From the NCBI RefSeq assembly GCF_004022465.1, contig NZ_SAVA01000004.1, forward strand, positions 62,001-126,000: 64,000 nucleotides of DNA, read 5' to 3'. Origin of the DNA: Rhodobacter huangdaonensis (lineage in GTDB: Bacteria > Pseudomonadota > Alphaproteobacteria > Rhodobacterales > Rhodobacteraceae). Both the position numbers and the translations under genes were made by a program. The notes under the pieces were generated by a model. That model was given only the letters and a program-made list of their open reading frames with translations. It ran no database searches and was not told the origin of the DNA. Below, piece after piece: positions 33,877 to 42,711 of the stretch. Numbering within the stretch: the stretch's first letter is position 1; the number at the start of each line of letters is the position of its first letter.

Positions 33877-35961
33877 ATGCAGCGCCTTCTGCTGACCACG
33901 GTGTTCCAGCCGACGATCCTGCTCGCCCTCGCGCTGATGGCGGTGATCGTGATGATGATCCTGCCGGTGCCCTCCTTCGTGCTCGACATCGGCCTTGCCG
34001 CCTCCTTCGCGCTGGCGATCCTGATCTTCACCGTCACCCTGTTCATCGAGCGGCCGCTCGACTTCTCGGCCTTCCCGACGATCCTGCTCGCCTCGCTGAT
34101 GCTGCGGCTGTCGCTCAACGTCTCCTCGACGAAGCTGATCATCGGCCAGGGCCACACCGGCACCGGCGCCGCCGGCCATGTGATCCAGGGCTTTGCTAAT
34201 TTCATCATGGGCGGTTCGGTGCTGATCGGGCTTGTCGTCTTCGGCGTGATCCTGATCGTCAACTTCATCGTCATCACCAAGGGCGCCGGCCGCATGGCCG
34301 AGGTGGGCGCGCGCTTCGCCCTCGATGCGATGCCGGGCAAGCAGCTTGCCATCGACAGCGACATGAACGCCGGCGCCATCGACCACGCCGAGGCCCGCGC
34401 CCGGCGCGAGCGCGAACAGGCCGAGACCACCTTCTTCGGCTCGCTCGACGGCGCGTCGAAATTCGTCAAGGGCGATGCGGTGGCGGGGCTGATGATCACG
34501 CTTCTGAACCTCGTTGTCGGGCTGATCATCGGCACCGTCGTGCATGGCATGCCGATCGGTCGGGCGCTTGAAACCTATGCGATCCTGACGGTGGGCGACG
34601 GGCTGACCAGCCAGATCCCCGCCGTCATCATCTCCATCGCCTCGGCAATCTTGCTGTCGCGCGGCGGCGCCAAGGGCTCGGCCGACATGGACCTGTTCCG
34701 CCAGCTGTCGCGCTATCCGCCGGCGCTTGGCACGGTTGCGGTGCTGATGGCGCTTTTCGCACTGGTGCCGGGGCTGCCCTTCGTGCCGTTCATGGCCGGC
34801 GCGCTGCTGCTCGGCGGCACCGCCTGGATGGTGCAGCGCGCCGAGCAGAAGCGAGCCCGGCGCGAGGCGATGAAGATGCCGCTGCCGGCCGAGCCGAAAC
34901 GGCGCTCGATGGGCGACGTGCTCGACGTCGACGACATCCATGTCGAGTTCGCGCCCGATCTGGTGGCGATGGCGCTCGACCCGGCGACCGGGCTTGATGC
35001 GCGGATCTCGAACATGCGCAACCACGTCGCGGCAAGCTACGGGCTGATCCTGCCCGAGATCCGGCTGACCGACGACCCCTCGCTGGACCCCGGCTGCTAC
35101 CGCATCCGCATCCAGGGGGTGGAGCAGGCGAAGGACCGGCTGCACCCCGACCGGGTGCTGGCGCTGATCGCCGACAACCGCGACCTGCTGCCCGAGGGCG
35201 AGGACGTCCGCGAGCCGGTCTATGGCGCCCCGGCGCGCTGGCTGCCGCGGTCGCAGCAGGAGGAGGCGGCGCTCTCGGGCTCGACCGTGGTTTCGCCGAC
35301 CGAGGTGCTGGCGACGCATCTGCTTGAGGTCATCAAGCGCAACTTCTCGCGGCTGATGACGCTGCGCGCGCTGCGTCGCCTGCTCGAGGAGATGGGCAAT
35401 CTCTCCGACCCGGCGCGCGCCGAGTCGAACCGGCGCATCCTCGACGAGCTGATCCCCGACAAGGTGCCGGTCGACCTGCTGCTTGCGGTGCTGCGGCTGC
35501 TGCTCGAGGAACGGGTCTCGATCCGCAACCTGCTGCTGATCGTCGAGGCGATCGCCGAGGTGCGCGCGCTGCAATCGCCCGAGGCGATCTGCGAGCATGT
35601 GCGCCAGCGTCTCGGCTTCCAGCTGGTGGCCGAGCTGAAGCGCGAGGACGGCACGCTGCCGCTGTTGCAGCTTGCGCCCGAGTGGGAGGAGACCTTCGCC
35701 GCCCATCAGCTGCCGGGCGATCGCGGCGCGGGCGACGTTGCCTTGCCGCCCGACAAGTTCAACCGCCTTGCCACCAATGTGGCCGAGCGCATCGCGCGGG
35801 CGGGCGAGGCGGGGATCTTCCCGGCACTGGTCACCTCGACCCGGCGGCGGCGTTTCCTGCGCACGGTGCTGGGGGCCAAGGGTCTCACCACGCCGGTGCT
35901 CAGCTTCGAGGAGATCGGCCTCGATGCGCGCCCGGCGATGGTCGGCGTGGTGCCGGCATGA
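33877..35961 (+). CDS. flhA: FlhA, flagellar export gate protein
   Basis: 694 residues. Eight transmembrane helices in the N-terminal half, with the conserved FHIPEP-region equivalents (DFSAFPTILLASLMLRLSLNVSSTK, GDAVAGLMITLLNLVVGLIIG, TVGDGLTSQIPAVIISIASAILLSRG), then the cytoplasmic domain (about 330-694). Forms the nonameric ring that receives export cargo. ATG at 33877 chosen over the GTG two codons earlier since GGAG lies 5 bases before it. fliR starts inside its stop (ATGA). Confidence 0.98.
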   Translation: MQRLLLTTVFQPTILLALALMAVIVMMILPVPSFVLDIGLAASFALAILIFTVTLFIERPLDFSAFPTILLASLMLRLSLNVSSTKLIIGQGHTGTGAAGHVIQGFANFIMGGSVLIGLVVFGVILIVNFIVITKGAGRMAEVGARFALDAMPGKQLAIDSDMNAGAIDHAEARARREREQAETTFFGSLDGASKFVKGDAVAGLMITLLNLVVGLIIGTVVHGMPIGRALETYAILTVGDGLTSQIPAVIISIASAILLSRGGAKGSADMDLFRQLSRYPPALGTVAVLMALFALVPGLPFVPFMAGALLLGGTAWMVQRAEQKRARREAMKMPLPAEPKRRSMGDVLDVDDIHVEFAPDLVAMALDPATGLDARISNMRNHVAASYGLILPEIRLTDDPSLDPGCYRIRIQGVEQAKDRLHPDRVLALIADNRDLLPEGEDVREPVYGAPARWLPRSQQEEAALSGSTVVSPTEVLATHLLEVIKRNFSRLMTLRALRRLLEEMGNLSDPARAESNRRILDELIPDKVPVDLLLAVLRLLLEERVSIRNLLLIVEAIAEVRALQSPEAICEHVRQRLGFQLVAELKREDGTLPLLQLAPEWEETFAAHQLPGDRGAGDVALPPDKFNRLATNVAERIARAGEAGIFPALVTSTRRRRFLRTVLGAKGLTTPVLSFEEIGLDARPAMVGVVPA

Positions 35962-36722
35962 CGGCAGAGCTCGCGCAGCTGATGGCACAGGCGCAGGGCT
36001 TTCTGGCCGCGGCCTTCGTCGTCTTCCTGCGCGTCGGCGCGGCGATGGCGCTGATGCCGGCCTTTGGCGAGCAGCTGCTGCCGATGCGGGTGCGGCTGGC
36101 GCTGGCTGTCGCCTTCACCCTGATCGTGCTGCCCGCCCTTGGCCCCGCGCTGCCGCTGGCGGGCTTTGCGCCGGCGCTGTTCGCCGAGGTGCTGATCGGC
36201 CTGCTTCTGGGGATGATGCTGCGGCTTTTCGTGCTGGCGCTGCAGGTCGCGGGCACGATGATCGCCCAGTCGATCTCGCTGTCGCAGCTGTTCGGCGGCA
36301 CCGACGGCGAGCCGCAGCCCGCGGTCGGCAACCTGCTGATCCTGTCGGGGCTGGCGCTTGCCGTGCATCTCGGCCTGCCGGTGAAGCTCGCGCAGCTTCT
36401 GGTGCTATCCTATGACGCGCTGCCGCCCGGCCGCTTTCCGGACGGGGCGCTGGTGCAGGCCTGGGGGCTGTCGGGCGTGGCGCAGACCTTTGGCCTCGCC
36501 TTCTCCATCGCCATGCCCTTCGTGCTGGGCGCGCTCGTCTACAACGTCGCGCTTGGCGCCATCAACCGCGCCATGCCGCAGCTGATGGTGGCCTTCGTCG
36601 GCGCGCCGGCGCTGACGCTCGGCGGGCTGATCCTGCTGATGGTGGCGCTGCCCTCGGGGCTGATGCTCTGGTATGGCGCCTTCGACGCCTTCATCGCCGA
36701 CCCGTTTGAGGTGCGCCGATGA
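35958..36722 (+). CDS. fliR: FliR, flagellar export gate protein
   Basis: 254 residues and six hydrophobic segments, with the family segments FLRVGAAMALMPAFGEQLLPMRVRLALA, LIGLLLGMMLRLFVLALQVAGTMIAQSISLS and LGALVYNVALGAINRAMPQL. FliR forms the core export channel with FliP and FliQ; fliQ is in the opposing operon and fliP is not in the window. ATGA overlaps on both sides link it to flhA and flhB. Confidence 0.97.
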   Translation: MTAELAQLMAQAQGFLAAAFVVFLRVGAAMALMPAFGEQLLPMRVRLALAVAFTLIVLPALGPALPLAGFAPALFAEVLIGLLLGMMLRLFVLALQVAGTMIAQSISLSQLFGGTDGEPQPAVGNLLILSGLALAVHLGLPVKLAQLLVLSYDALPPGRFPDGALVQAWGLSGVAQTFGLAFSIAMPFVLGALVYNVALGAINRAMPQLMVAFVGAPALTLGGLILLMVALPSGLMLWYGAFDAFIADPFEVRR

Positions 36723-37798
36723 GCGAGGAGGACGACAGCGAACGCGAATTCGACCCGACGCCGCACAAGCTCGAGGAAGCGCGGCGCAAGGGCGACATCG
36801 TGCGCTCGAGCGAGATCACCGTGGCCGCGGCCTATGGCGGCATCCTGCTGGCCTCGCTGGCACTTGGCGGGCAGGCGCTGATCGCCTTTGGCGAGCATGC
36901 GATGGTGCTGCTCGATCAGGCGGACGGGCTGTCGCGACAGATGCTCGGTGGCGGCAGTGCGGTCGCCGCGGGGGTGGTGGCGCGGATGCTGGGGCCGGCG
37001 ATGCTGTGGCTGCTGGCGCCCGCTGTCCTTGTGCTGCTCGCGCTGCTGGCGCAACGCGCGATCGTCGTCGCCCCCGACAAGATCATGCCAAAGCTCAGCC
37101 GCATCGACCCGCTGGGCAATGCGCGGCAGAAATTCGGCCGCACCGGGCTCTTCGAATTCCTGAAAAGCTTCGTGAAGCTCGCGGTGATCGCGGTGATCCT
37201 CGGCCGGTTCCTGTCGGGTAAGGTGGCGCAGATCATCGCCACGCAGGAGATGGGCGTGCCGGTCGCGGTGCGCGAGATGCTGCGGATGCTGCTCGACTTC
37301 CTGACGCTTCTGGCGGTGATCGCGGTGGTGATCGCGGCGATCGACTACCTGTGGCAGCGCGCCGAATTCCTGCGCCGCAACCGGATGACCCGCAAGGAGC
37401 TGATCGACGAGATGAAGCAGTCCGAGGGCGACCCGCACATCCGCCAGCAGCGCCGGCAGAAGGCGATCGCGATCGCCACGCGGCAGATGATCTCCGAGGT
37501 GGCGAAGGCCGATGTGGTGGTGGTGAACCCGACCCATTATGCCGTCGCGCTGCAATGGCAGCGTGGCTCGGGCCGGGCGCCGGTCTGCATCGCCAAGGGG
37601 GTCGACGAGATCGCCGCGCGGATCCGCGAAGTGGCGCAGAAATCGGCCGTGCCGATCCATTCCGACCCGCCCACGGCGCGCGCGCTCTATGCGACGATCG
37701 ACATCGGCGCGGAGATCCGGCCCGAGCAGTATCGCGCCGTTGCCGCCGCGATCCGCTTTGCCGAGAAGATGCGCGCCCGTGCGAAGGGCCGGCGGTGA
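36719..37798 (+). CDS. flhB: FlhB, flagellar export switch protein
   Basis: 359 residues. Four transmembrane helices in about 35-210 and the cytoplasmic autocleavage domain with the NPTHY motif at 270-274 (cleavage between Asn270 and Pro271). The N-terminal start (DPTPHKLEEARRKGDIVRSSE) is typical. FlhB controls the switch from rod/hook to filament export. Follows fliR with a 4-base overlap. Confidence 0.98.
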   Translation: MSEEDDSEREFDPTPHKLEEARRKGDIVRSSEITVAAAYGGILLASLALGGQALIAFGEHAMVLLDQADGLSRQMLGGGSAVAAGVVARMLGPAMLWLLAPAVLVLLALLAQRAIVVAPDKIMPKLSRIDPLGNARQKFGRTGLFEFLKSFVKLAVIAVILGRFLSGKVAQIIATQEMGVPVAVREMLRMLLDFLTLLAVIAVVIAAIDYLWQRAEFLRRNRMTRKELIDEMKQSEGDPHIRQQRRQKAIAIATRQMISEVAKADVVVVNPTHYAVALQWQRGSGRAPVCIAKGVDEIAARIREVAQKSAVPIHSDPPTARALYATIDIGAEIRPEQYRAVAAAIRFAEKMRARAKGRR

Positions 37799-38151
37799 TG
37801 CGCGCGAAGGATCTGGCCGGGCTGACCCGCATCGCACGGATGCGCCGCGAGATCGCGCTTGCCGAACTTGCCGCGCGGGCGGCCGAGGAGGCGCGGCTGA
37901 GCGCGGCACGGGCGCAACTGGCCGAGGCGGCGCAGCTCGCGCGGCGCGACGGGCAGGGCTCGGTTGTCGCGGCGCAGGCGGCCGAGCAGTTCAGCCATTG
38001 GGTCGATGGCCAGGATGCGGCGCTGCGCGCGGCGCTCGCCGAGGCCGCGGCACAAAAGGCCGCGCAGCGCGCCGTGGCGGCGCAGGCGGTGGGCCGTCAG
38101 CAGGTGCTTGAGCAGATCACCGAACGGTTGCGCAAGGGGCAGCGTCGCTGA
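37798..38151 (+). CDS. Small coiled-coil protein of the flhA-fliR-flhB operon (FliJ-like)
   Basis: 117 residues, Ala/Arg/Glu/Gln-rich and predicted to be one long helical hairpin (IARMRREIALAELAARAAEEARL, then VAQAAEQFSHWVDGQD, then QKAAQRAVAAQAVGRQQVLEQITERL). Its ATG overlaps the flhB stop (TGATG), so it is translated with the export genes. Size, coiled-coil character and context suggest a FliJ-type escort protein, but the sequence is too low in complexity for me to assign the family. Confidence 0.7.
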   Translation: MRAKDLAGLTRIARMRREIALAELAARAAEEARLSAARAQLAEAAQLARRDGQGSVVAAQAAEQFSHWVDGQDAALRAALAEAAAQKAAQRAVAAQAVGRQQVLEQITERLRKGQRR

Positions 38152-38183
38152 GCCCGGGGGCGGCGGCTCGGGGCCGGGCTCAG
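38148..38183. terminator. Long hairpin containing both stop codons of convergent flagellar genes
   Basis: Perfect 10-bp inverted repeat CTGAGCCCGG (38148-38157) and CCGGGCTCAG (38174-38183) with a 16-base G-rich loop. Each arm includes the TGA stop of one of the two convergent genes (38149-38151 and 38180-38182). No T run. It may separate the two flagellar transcription units or protect their 3' ends. Confidence 0.5.
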
Positions 38184-38665
38184 TTGTGGTCCTGGCGCGC
38201 GATGTCGGAGATCAGCACTGCCTTCACCGTCGGACCGAGGATGCGGCGCGCCGCCTCGAGGAGCGCGCGGCGCAGGTCCTCCATCTGCCCCGCAGAGGTG
38301 AAATCGCCGCGGAAGCCGCGGGCGTTGGCATGGTCGAACAACACCTGCAACAGCGCGTCGCGCAGCTTCGGCTCGGCGGCATAGACCGCCTCGGTGCCGC
38401 CGGTCGCGACCTCGAGGCTGAGTGACAGCACGACGAGCGAGACGATTGCGCCGTCGTCGAGGTCTGGCACGATGAACTGATTGTTCAGCTTGACGAATTC
38501 GGAGCTTTCCCCGGAGGCGTCTGGGCCCTGCGCCGGTGCGGCCGGTTCCGTTGCGGCACCGGCCTCGGTCGGCGCCGGCGCGGCCGGGCGCAGGACATAG
38601 CCGGCGCCGGCGCCGACGGCGATGCCGAGCAGCGCAAGAAGCAGCGGGAGGATCAGCCTGCGCAT
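38180..38665 (-). CDS. fliL: FliL-family flagellar basal-body-associated protein
   Basis: 161 residues. N-terminal transmembrane helix (about 4-26, LILPLLLALLGIAVGAGAGYVL), an Ala/Pro linker, and a FliL-type periplasmic domain (NNQFIVPDLDDGAIVSLVVLSLSLEV, then EPKLRDALLQVLFDHANARG, and RILGPTVKAVLISDIARQD at the end). FliL rings surround stator units and influence torque. Last gene of the minus-strand flagellar operon, 9 bases after flgH. Confidence 0.88.
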   Translation of the reverse strand: MRRLILPLLLALLGIAVGAGAGYVLRPAAPAPTEAGAATEPAAPAQGPDASGESSEFVKLNNQFIVPDLDDGAIVSLVVLSLSLEVATGGTEAVYAAEPKLRDALLQVLFDHANARGFRGDFTSAGQMEDLRRALLEAARRILGPTVKAVLISDIARQDHN

Positions 38666-38674
38666 CGCCGGGCC

Positions 38675-39400
38675 TCAGAACGGCAACAGCACGTCAGCGA
38701 CCTGCTGGCCGTAGCGTGGCTGCTGCACATCGGTGATCTGGCCACGCCCGCCGTAGGAGATCCGCGCGCCGGCGATCTTGTCATAGGTGATCTCGTTTTG
38801 TCGGCTGATGTCCTCGGGGCGGACGAAGCCCGAGACCAGCAGCTCGCGCACCTCGTAGTTCACCCGCACCTCCTGACTGCCCTGGATCCGCAGCACACCG
38901 CTTTGCAGCCGGTCGAGCACCGTGGCCGCCACCCGCAGCGTCAGCTTTTCCTTGCGCGCGACCGAGCCGTCGCCCTGATAGGACGAGCTTGAATTCGTCT
39001 CGTAGGCATTGGCCATCGAGGCGCCGTCGGGCATGTGCCGGTCGATGCGCTGCGGGATGCCGCCAAGGTTCGGGATGCCCATCTTGTCCGAGCCCGAGCG
39101 GCTGCGGTCGGTGGTGTTCGAGATCTCGGCCTTGTCGTCGATCTCGATCACCACGGTCAGGATGTCGCCGCGCCCCATCGCGCGCCGGTCGCCCAGCAGC
39201 GAGCCGCGGGTGCCCGACCACAGCGAGGCCTCCTGTGCGGGGGGCTGCCGGTTCAGCCGGTCCGGCATCGCGGCGCTGTTCATCGCGAAGAACTCGTCAC
39301 CGTCCTCGACCGGGGTCATGCCGGGCACCTTGCCGACGTTCTCGAGCCTCTGGCAGGCGATAAGCGATCCGGCGAGCAGGATCAGGATCAGCGGACGCAT
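38675..39400 (-). CDS. flgH: FlgH, flagellar L-ring lipoprotein
   Basis: 241 residues. Lipobox LIAC with lipidated Cys16, the conserved SLWSGTRGSLLGDRRAMGRGDILTVVIEID segment, and the C-terminal SGFVRPEDISRQNEITYDKIAGARISYGGRG typical of FlgH. Forms the outer-membrane L ring. The P-ring gene flgI is not in this window. Between flgA and fliL in the minus-strand operon. Confidence 0.96.
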   Translation of the reverse strand: MRPLILILLAGSLIACQRLENVGKVPGMTPVEDGDEFFAMNSAAMPDRLNRQPPAQEASLWSGTRGSLLGDRRAMGRGDILTVVIEIDDKAEISNTTDRSRSGSDKMGIPNLGGIPQRIDRHMPDGASMANAYETNSSSSYQGDGSVARKEKLTLRVAATVLDRLQSGVLRIQGSQEVRVNYEVRELLVSGFVRPEDISRQNEITYDKIAGARISYGGRGQITDVQQPRYGQQVADVLLPF

Positions 39401-39410
39401 GGCAGCCCTT

Positions 39411-39836
39411 TCATTGCGACTGGACCTGGGTTGAGCCGTCGGCCGCGATGGTGGCGAGGACGATGGCCTTGGAGGCGGTGTTCATCACCCGGATCGTGTC
39501 GCCGACGCCGCCGCGGTCGAGGGCGCGGCCTGCGGTCCGGATGTCGAGCGGGCCGCGGTGATAGGCGAGCGGCACGGTCTGGTTGCGCTCGATGATCGCG
39601 GGCGGGCCGAGATCGGCGAGCAGGATCGGCCGGCCCGGATAGATCGCGGTCCGGGTCTCGAGCCCGATCGCGTCGCGCGGATCGGTCAGCGCACCCGGCA
39701 CCGTCTGCCCGTCGAGCGTCACGTCCGCGGCGCTCAGCACGGTCTGCGCGCGCAGCACGCGCGCCGCGACCAGCGTCTCGGCCGGGGCGGGGGCCGCGGC
39801 CAGCAGCGCAAGCGCAAGGGGCAGGGCGGTCCGCAT
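39411..39836 (-). CDS. flgA: FlgA, P-ring assembly chaperone
   Basis: 141 residues, a short FlgA with a signal peptide (ends APAPAE near 19) and a SAF-type domain (VLRAQTVLSAADVTLDGQ and GLETRTAIYPGRPILLADLGPP) followed by the C-terminal VGDTIRVMNTASKAIVLATI. It assists FlgI assembly in the periplasm. The ATG overlaps the flgG stop by one base. Shorter than E. coli FlgA (219), as in other Rhodobacterales. Confidence 0.92.
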   Translation of the reverse strand: MRTALPLALALLAAAPAPAETLVAARVLRAQTVLSAADVTLDGQTVPGALTDPRDAIGLETRTAIYPGRPILLADLGPPAIIERNQTVPLAYHRGPLDIRTAGRALDRGGVGDTIRVMNTASKAIVLATIAADGSTQVQSQ

Positions 39837-40621
39837 CAGCGCAGCTGCGTGGTGGCGCCGAGCATCTCGTCGGCGGCGGTGATGACCTTGGCGTTCAGCT
39901 CGTAGCCTCGCTGCGCCTTGATCAGCTCGGTGATCTCGCGCACCGCATCGACCGAGCTTTCCTCGAGATAGCCCTGGCGCAGCGTGCCAAGCCCGTTCTG
40001 CCCGGGTTCGGAGACCTGCGGCGGGCCCGAGGCCTCGGTCTCGAGAAAGAGGTTCGAGCCGATCGCCTCGAGCCCCTTGTCGTTGCTGAAGTCGGCCAGG
40101 GTGATCTGGCCCAGCAGCTGCGGCTGCACCTGGGTGTTGAAATAGGCATAGACCTCGCCCGCGGCATTGATCGCAAGCGTGCTGGCATCGTCGGGGATGG
40201 TGATGCCGGGGGCCACCGGATAGCCGTCCGAGGTGACGATCTCGCCATCGGGCGAGCGTTTCAGACCGCCGTCGCGGGTATAGCCCGAGGCACCCGAGGG
40301 CATCGTCACCTCGAGATAGCCGGCGCCGTCGATGGCGAGGTCGAGATCGCCGCCGGTCTGGGTGAGCGTGCCCTGGGCGAGGTTCACGCTGACCGCCGTC
40401 GGGCGCACGCCGAGGCCCAGCTGCACCCCCGCCGGGATCACCGTGCCGTCGGTCGAGCTGATCGTGCCGGGGCGGGTCTGCTGCTGGTAGAACAGGTCGG
40501 CAAATTCGGCGCGGCGGGCGTTGTAGCCCGTCGTCGACATGTTCGCGAGGTTGTTCGAGATCACCTCGACCCGCGTCTGCTGGGCACTCATCCCGGTGGC
40601 GGCTATCTGCAGGGCACGCAT
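39836..40621 (-). CDS. flgG: FlgG, distal rod protein
   Basis: 261 residues. N-terminal rod motif MRALQIAATGMSAQQTRVEVISNNLANMSTTGYNARRAEF and the C-terminal LEESSVDAVREITELIKAQRGYELNAKVITAADEML, both diagnostic of FlgG. Forms the distal rod through the L and P rings. Nine bases after flgF on the minus strand. Confidence 0.98.
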   Translation of the reverse strand: MRALQIAATGMSAQQTRVEVISNNLANMSTTGYNARRAEFADLFYQQQTRPGTISSTDGTVIPAGVQLGLGVRPTAVSVNLAQGTLTQTGGDLDLAIDGAGYLEVTMPSGASGYTRDGGLKRSPDGEIVTSDGYPVAPGITIPDDASTLAINAAGEVYAYFNTQVQPQLLGQITLADFSNDKGLEAIGSNLFLETEASGPPQVSEPGQNGLGTLRQGYLEESSVDAVREITELIKAQRGYELNAKVITAADEMLGATTQLR

Positions 40622-40630
40622 TCAGCTCTC

Positions 40631-41347
40631 CTATTTGCCAAGCGTCGAGATGACGCCGCGGATACGTTCATCCTCGCGGTCGAGGAAGTTCTGGCCCAGC
40701 TCGTAGGCGCGCTGAACCTCGATCATCCGCGAGATTTCGGACACGGGATCGACGTTCGACCCCTCGACGAAGCCCTGAAGCAGGGTTGCCTTCTCGGCCG
40801 CTTCGACGCCCGAGGGGGCGTCGAAGCGGGTGCCGGCGACATGGCGCAGCTCGGTGGGATCGGCGGGCAGGAACACCCCGACCTGTGCCACCGGCGCGCC
40901 GGCAACCGACAGGGTGCCGTCCTGCGCCAGCGCGACCGGGCCCTGATCGGTCGGCACGAAGATCGGTGCACCGCCCGCGTCGAGCAGGCGGAACCCGTCG
41001 GGGCTGACCAGCTCGCCCTCGGCCGAGGGGGTGAAGCTGCCGGCGCGGGTCAGCTGATTGCCCTCGGGCGTCTCGATCTGGAAGAAGCCGTCGCCCTCGA
41101 TCGCAAAGTCGAAGGCGCCGCCGGTCTGCTCGACCGGGCCCTGCGACAGGTCGATGTTGCGGCCATGCGCATAGGCCATCGACAGCGGCTCGGCCCCGAG
41201 GCCGGGATCGGTCACGTATTCCGAGAAGATCACGCCTTCGCGCCGGAAGCCGGTGGTCGAGACATTCGCGATGTTGTTCGCGACGCTCTGCATCTCGCGC
41301 ATCAGGCCGGATTGGCGGGCAAGGGTGGCGTAGATCGCATTGTCCAT
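40631..41347 (-). CDS. flgF: FlgF, proximal rod protein
   Basis: 238 residues. Begins MDNAIYATLARQSGLMREMQSVANNIANVSTTGFRREG and ends with SNVDPVSEISRMIEVQRAYELGQNFLDREDERIRGVI, the paired flagellar rod helices. Shorter in the middle than FlgG and lacking the FlgG-type N-terminus, hence FlgF. Follows fliQ with a 3-base gap. Confidence 0.95.
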   Translation of the reverse strand: MDNAIYATLARQSGLMREMQSVANNIANVSTTGFRREGVIFSEYVTDPGLGAEPLSMAYAHGRNIDLSQGPVEQTGGAFDFAIEGDGFFQIETPEGNQLTRAGSFTPSAEGELVSPDGFRLLDAGGAPIFVPTDQGPVALAQDGTLSVAGAPVAQVGVFLPADPTELRHVAGTRFDAPSGVEAAEKATLLQGFVEGSNVDPVSEISRMIEVQRAYELGQNFLDREDERIRGVISTLGK

Positions 41348-41350
41348 GGC

Positions 41351-41617
41351 TCAGCTCCCGGCGATCATCGGAATGATCCGCGTGGTGAAGAAATCGACCA
41401 GCGTCTCCGACATGAAGGACATCGACACCCAGAACACCACGAGCATCGCCCCCACCTTCGGCACGAAGGTCAGCGTCATCTCCTGCACCGAGGTCAGCGC
41501 CTGAAACAGGCCGATGGTGACGCCGGCGACCAGCGCCACCGCCAGCATCGGCGCCGAGATCATCACCGCGATCCACAGCGCCTGCCGCATGGTGTCGAAG
41601 AAGACGAGGTCGTTCAT
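41351..41617 (-). CDS. fliQ: FliQ, flagellar export gate protein
   Basis: 88 residues and two long transmembrane helices (LWIAVMISAPMLAVALVAGVTIGLFQALTSVQE and VPKVGAMLVVFWVSMSFM), the FliQ pattern. Part of the FliPQR export channel. Start MNDLVFFDTMR; one base separates it from fliE upstream. Confidence 0.96.
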   Translation of the reverse strand: MNDLVFFDTMRQALWIAVMISAPMLAVALVAGVTIGLFQALTSVQEMTLTFVPKVGAMLVVFWVSMSFMSETLVDFFTTRIIPMIAGS

Positions 41618-41618
41618 C

Positions 41619-41906
41619 TCACACCGGCATCCGCAGGATTTCCTGATAGGCCTCGACCACCTTGTTGCGCACGGTGACCGCGGTCTCGACGGCAAGCTGG
41701 GTCTCGGCCAGGGCCTGCACCAGCGAATGCGGATCGGCCTTGCCGAGCATCGTGGCCTTTGCCGTCTCCTCGCCCGAGCGCAGCGTCGCCTCGAAGCTGT
41801 TGGCGAGAGAGCCGAGCGTGGTTTTCGCGGGTGAGCCCGTGTCCGGGGCTGCGGCGGATCGCGCGCGGGCATAGGCCTGGGCGGCGACGGACGTGCTGAG
41901 TTCCAT
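41619..41906 (-). CDS. fliE: FliE, MS ring-rod junction protein
   Basis: 95 residues ending in the FliE helix (LVQALAETQLAVETAVTVRNKVVEAYQEILRMPV). Joins the MS ring to the rod and is an early export substrate. In the minus-strand order flgB-flgC-fliE-fliQ, as in other alphaproteobacteria. 23 bases after flgC. Confidence 0.96.
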   Translation of the reverse strand: MELSTSVAAQAYARARSAAAPDTGSPAKTTLGSLANSFEATLRSGEETAKATMLGKADPHSLVQALAETQLAVETAVTVRNKVVEAYQEILRMPV

Positions 41907-41929
41907 GGTGGGGAGGGGGCCTTTCTGAA

Positions 41930-42322
41930 TTAACGCCGCAGCAGGTCAAGCAGCGCCGAGGACATCTGCCGGGTCTGGTCGAACATCTTCAGGTTCGCCT
42001 CGTAGCTGCGCTGTGCCTCGCGCGCGTCGGCGATCTCGACCACGAGGTCGACGTTCGAACCTTCGTAATAGCCGGTCTCGTCGGCAAGCGGGTTCGACGG
42101 GTCGTAGACCCGCTCGGGATCCGAACGGTCGAGCTCGACCGGGCCAAGGGCGACCGCGCCGGTGGTCTCGCCCATCTCGGCGACCTGCTCGAAGGACGAG
42201 ATCTTGCGGTGATAGCCGGGGGTATCGGCATTCGCGATGTTCTCGGACACGTGCCGCAGCCGCTGCGCCTGCGCCTTCATCCCCGAGGCCGCGAGCGAGA
42301 AGGCCGAATTGAAATCGCTCAT
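41930..42322 (-). CDS. flgC: FlgC, proximal rod protein
   Basis: 130 residues: N-terminal MSDFNSAFSLAASGMKAQAQRLRHVSENIANADTPGYHRK and C-terminal SNVDLVVEIADAREAQRSYEANLKMFDQTRQMSSALLDLLRR. The start used here has GGAGGG 8 bases upstream; an alternative ATG two codons earlier (42328) would overlap the flgB stop as ATGA but lies only 2 bases from GGAGGG. Confidence 0.95.
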   Translation of the reverse strand: MSDFNSAFSLAASGMKAQAQRLRHVSENIANADTPGYHRKISSFEQVAEMGETTGAVALGPVELDRSDPERVYDPSNPLADETGYYEGSNVDLVVEIADAREAQRSYEANLKMFDQTRQMSSALLDLLRR

Positions 42323-42324
42323 CG

Positions 42325-42711
42325 TCATTTCCCTCCGAGGCTGGTGCGCAGGATGTCGAGCGAGCTGCGATAGACCGCGAGCGCGAGGGTGTGCGAGCGC
42401 TGCACCTCGGCCGATTTCACCATCTCGTCCTCGAGCGAGACGGAATTGCCGTCGGGCGACATGGCCGCGGCATCCGGGTCGGGTGCCATCGCCACGTTCA
42501 CCCTGTTCGCGGCGCCAAGGTGGCCTGCACGTGTTGCCCGCATCGGGGTGGTGCGCTCGTCCTGATAGGTCTCGGCAAAGGAGGGCACGTCGAGGGCGCG
42601 ATAGCCGGGGGTGTCCGCGTTTGCGACGTTCTGCGCCACGGCATTTTGCCGGAACGCGGCCTGCCGGGCTATCGACTGGGCCATCTGCAGCAGCTGGATC
42701 TTCTCGAACAC
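42325..42711 (-). CDS. flgB: FlgB, proximal rod protein
   Basis: 128 residues with the rod motif QSIARQAAFRQNAVAQNVANADTPGYRALDV and the C-terminal helix VKSAEVQRSHTLALAVYRSSLDILRTSLGGK. First gene of the minus-strand flagellar operon (flgB-flgC-fliE-fliQ-flgF-flgG-flgA-flgH-fliL). Divergent from fliI across an 81-base AT-richer gap with an inverted repeat. Confidence 0.95.
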   Translation of the reverse strand: MFEKIQLLQMAQSIARQAAFRQNAVAQNVANADTPGYRALDVPSFAETYQDERTTPMRATRAGHLGAANRVNVAMAPDPDAAAMSPDGNSVSLEDEMVKSAEVQRSHTLALAVYRSSLDILRTSLGGK

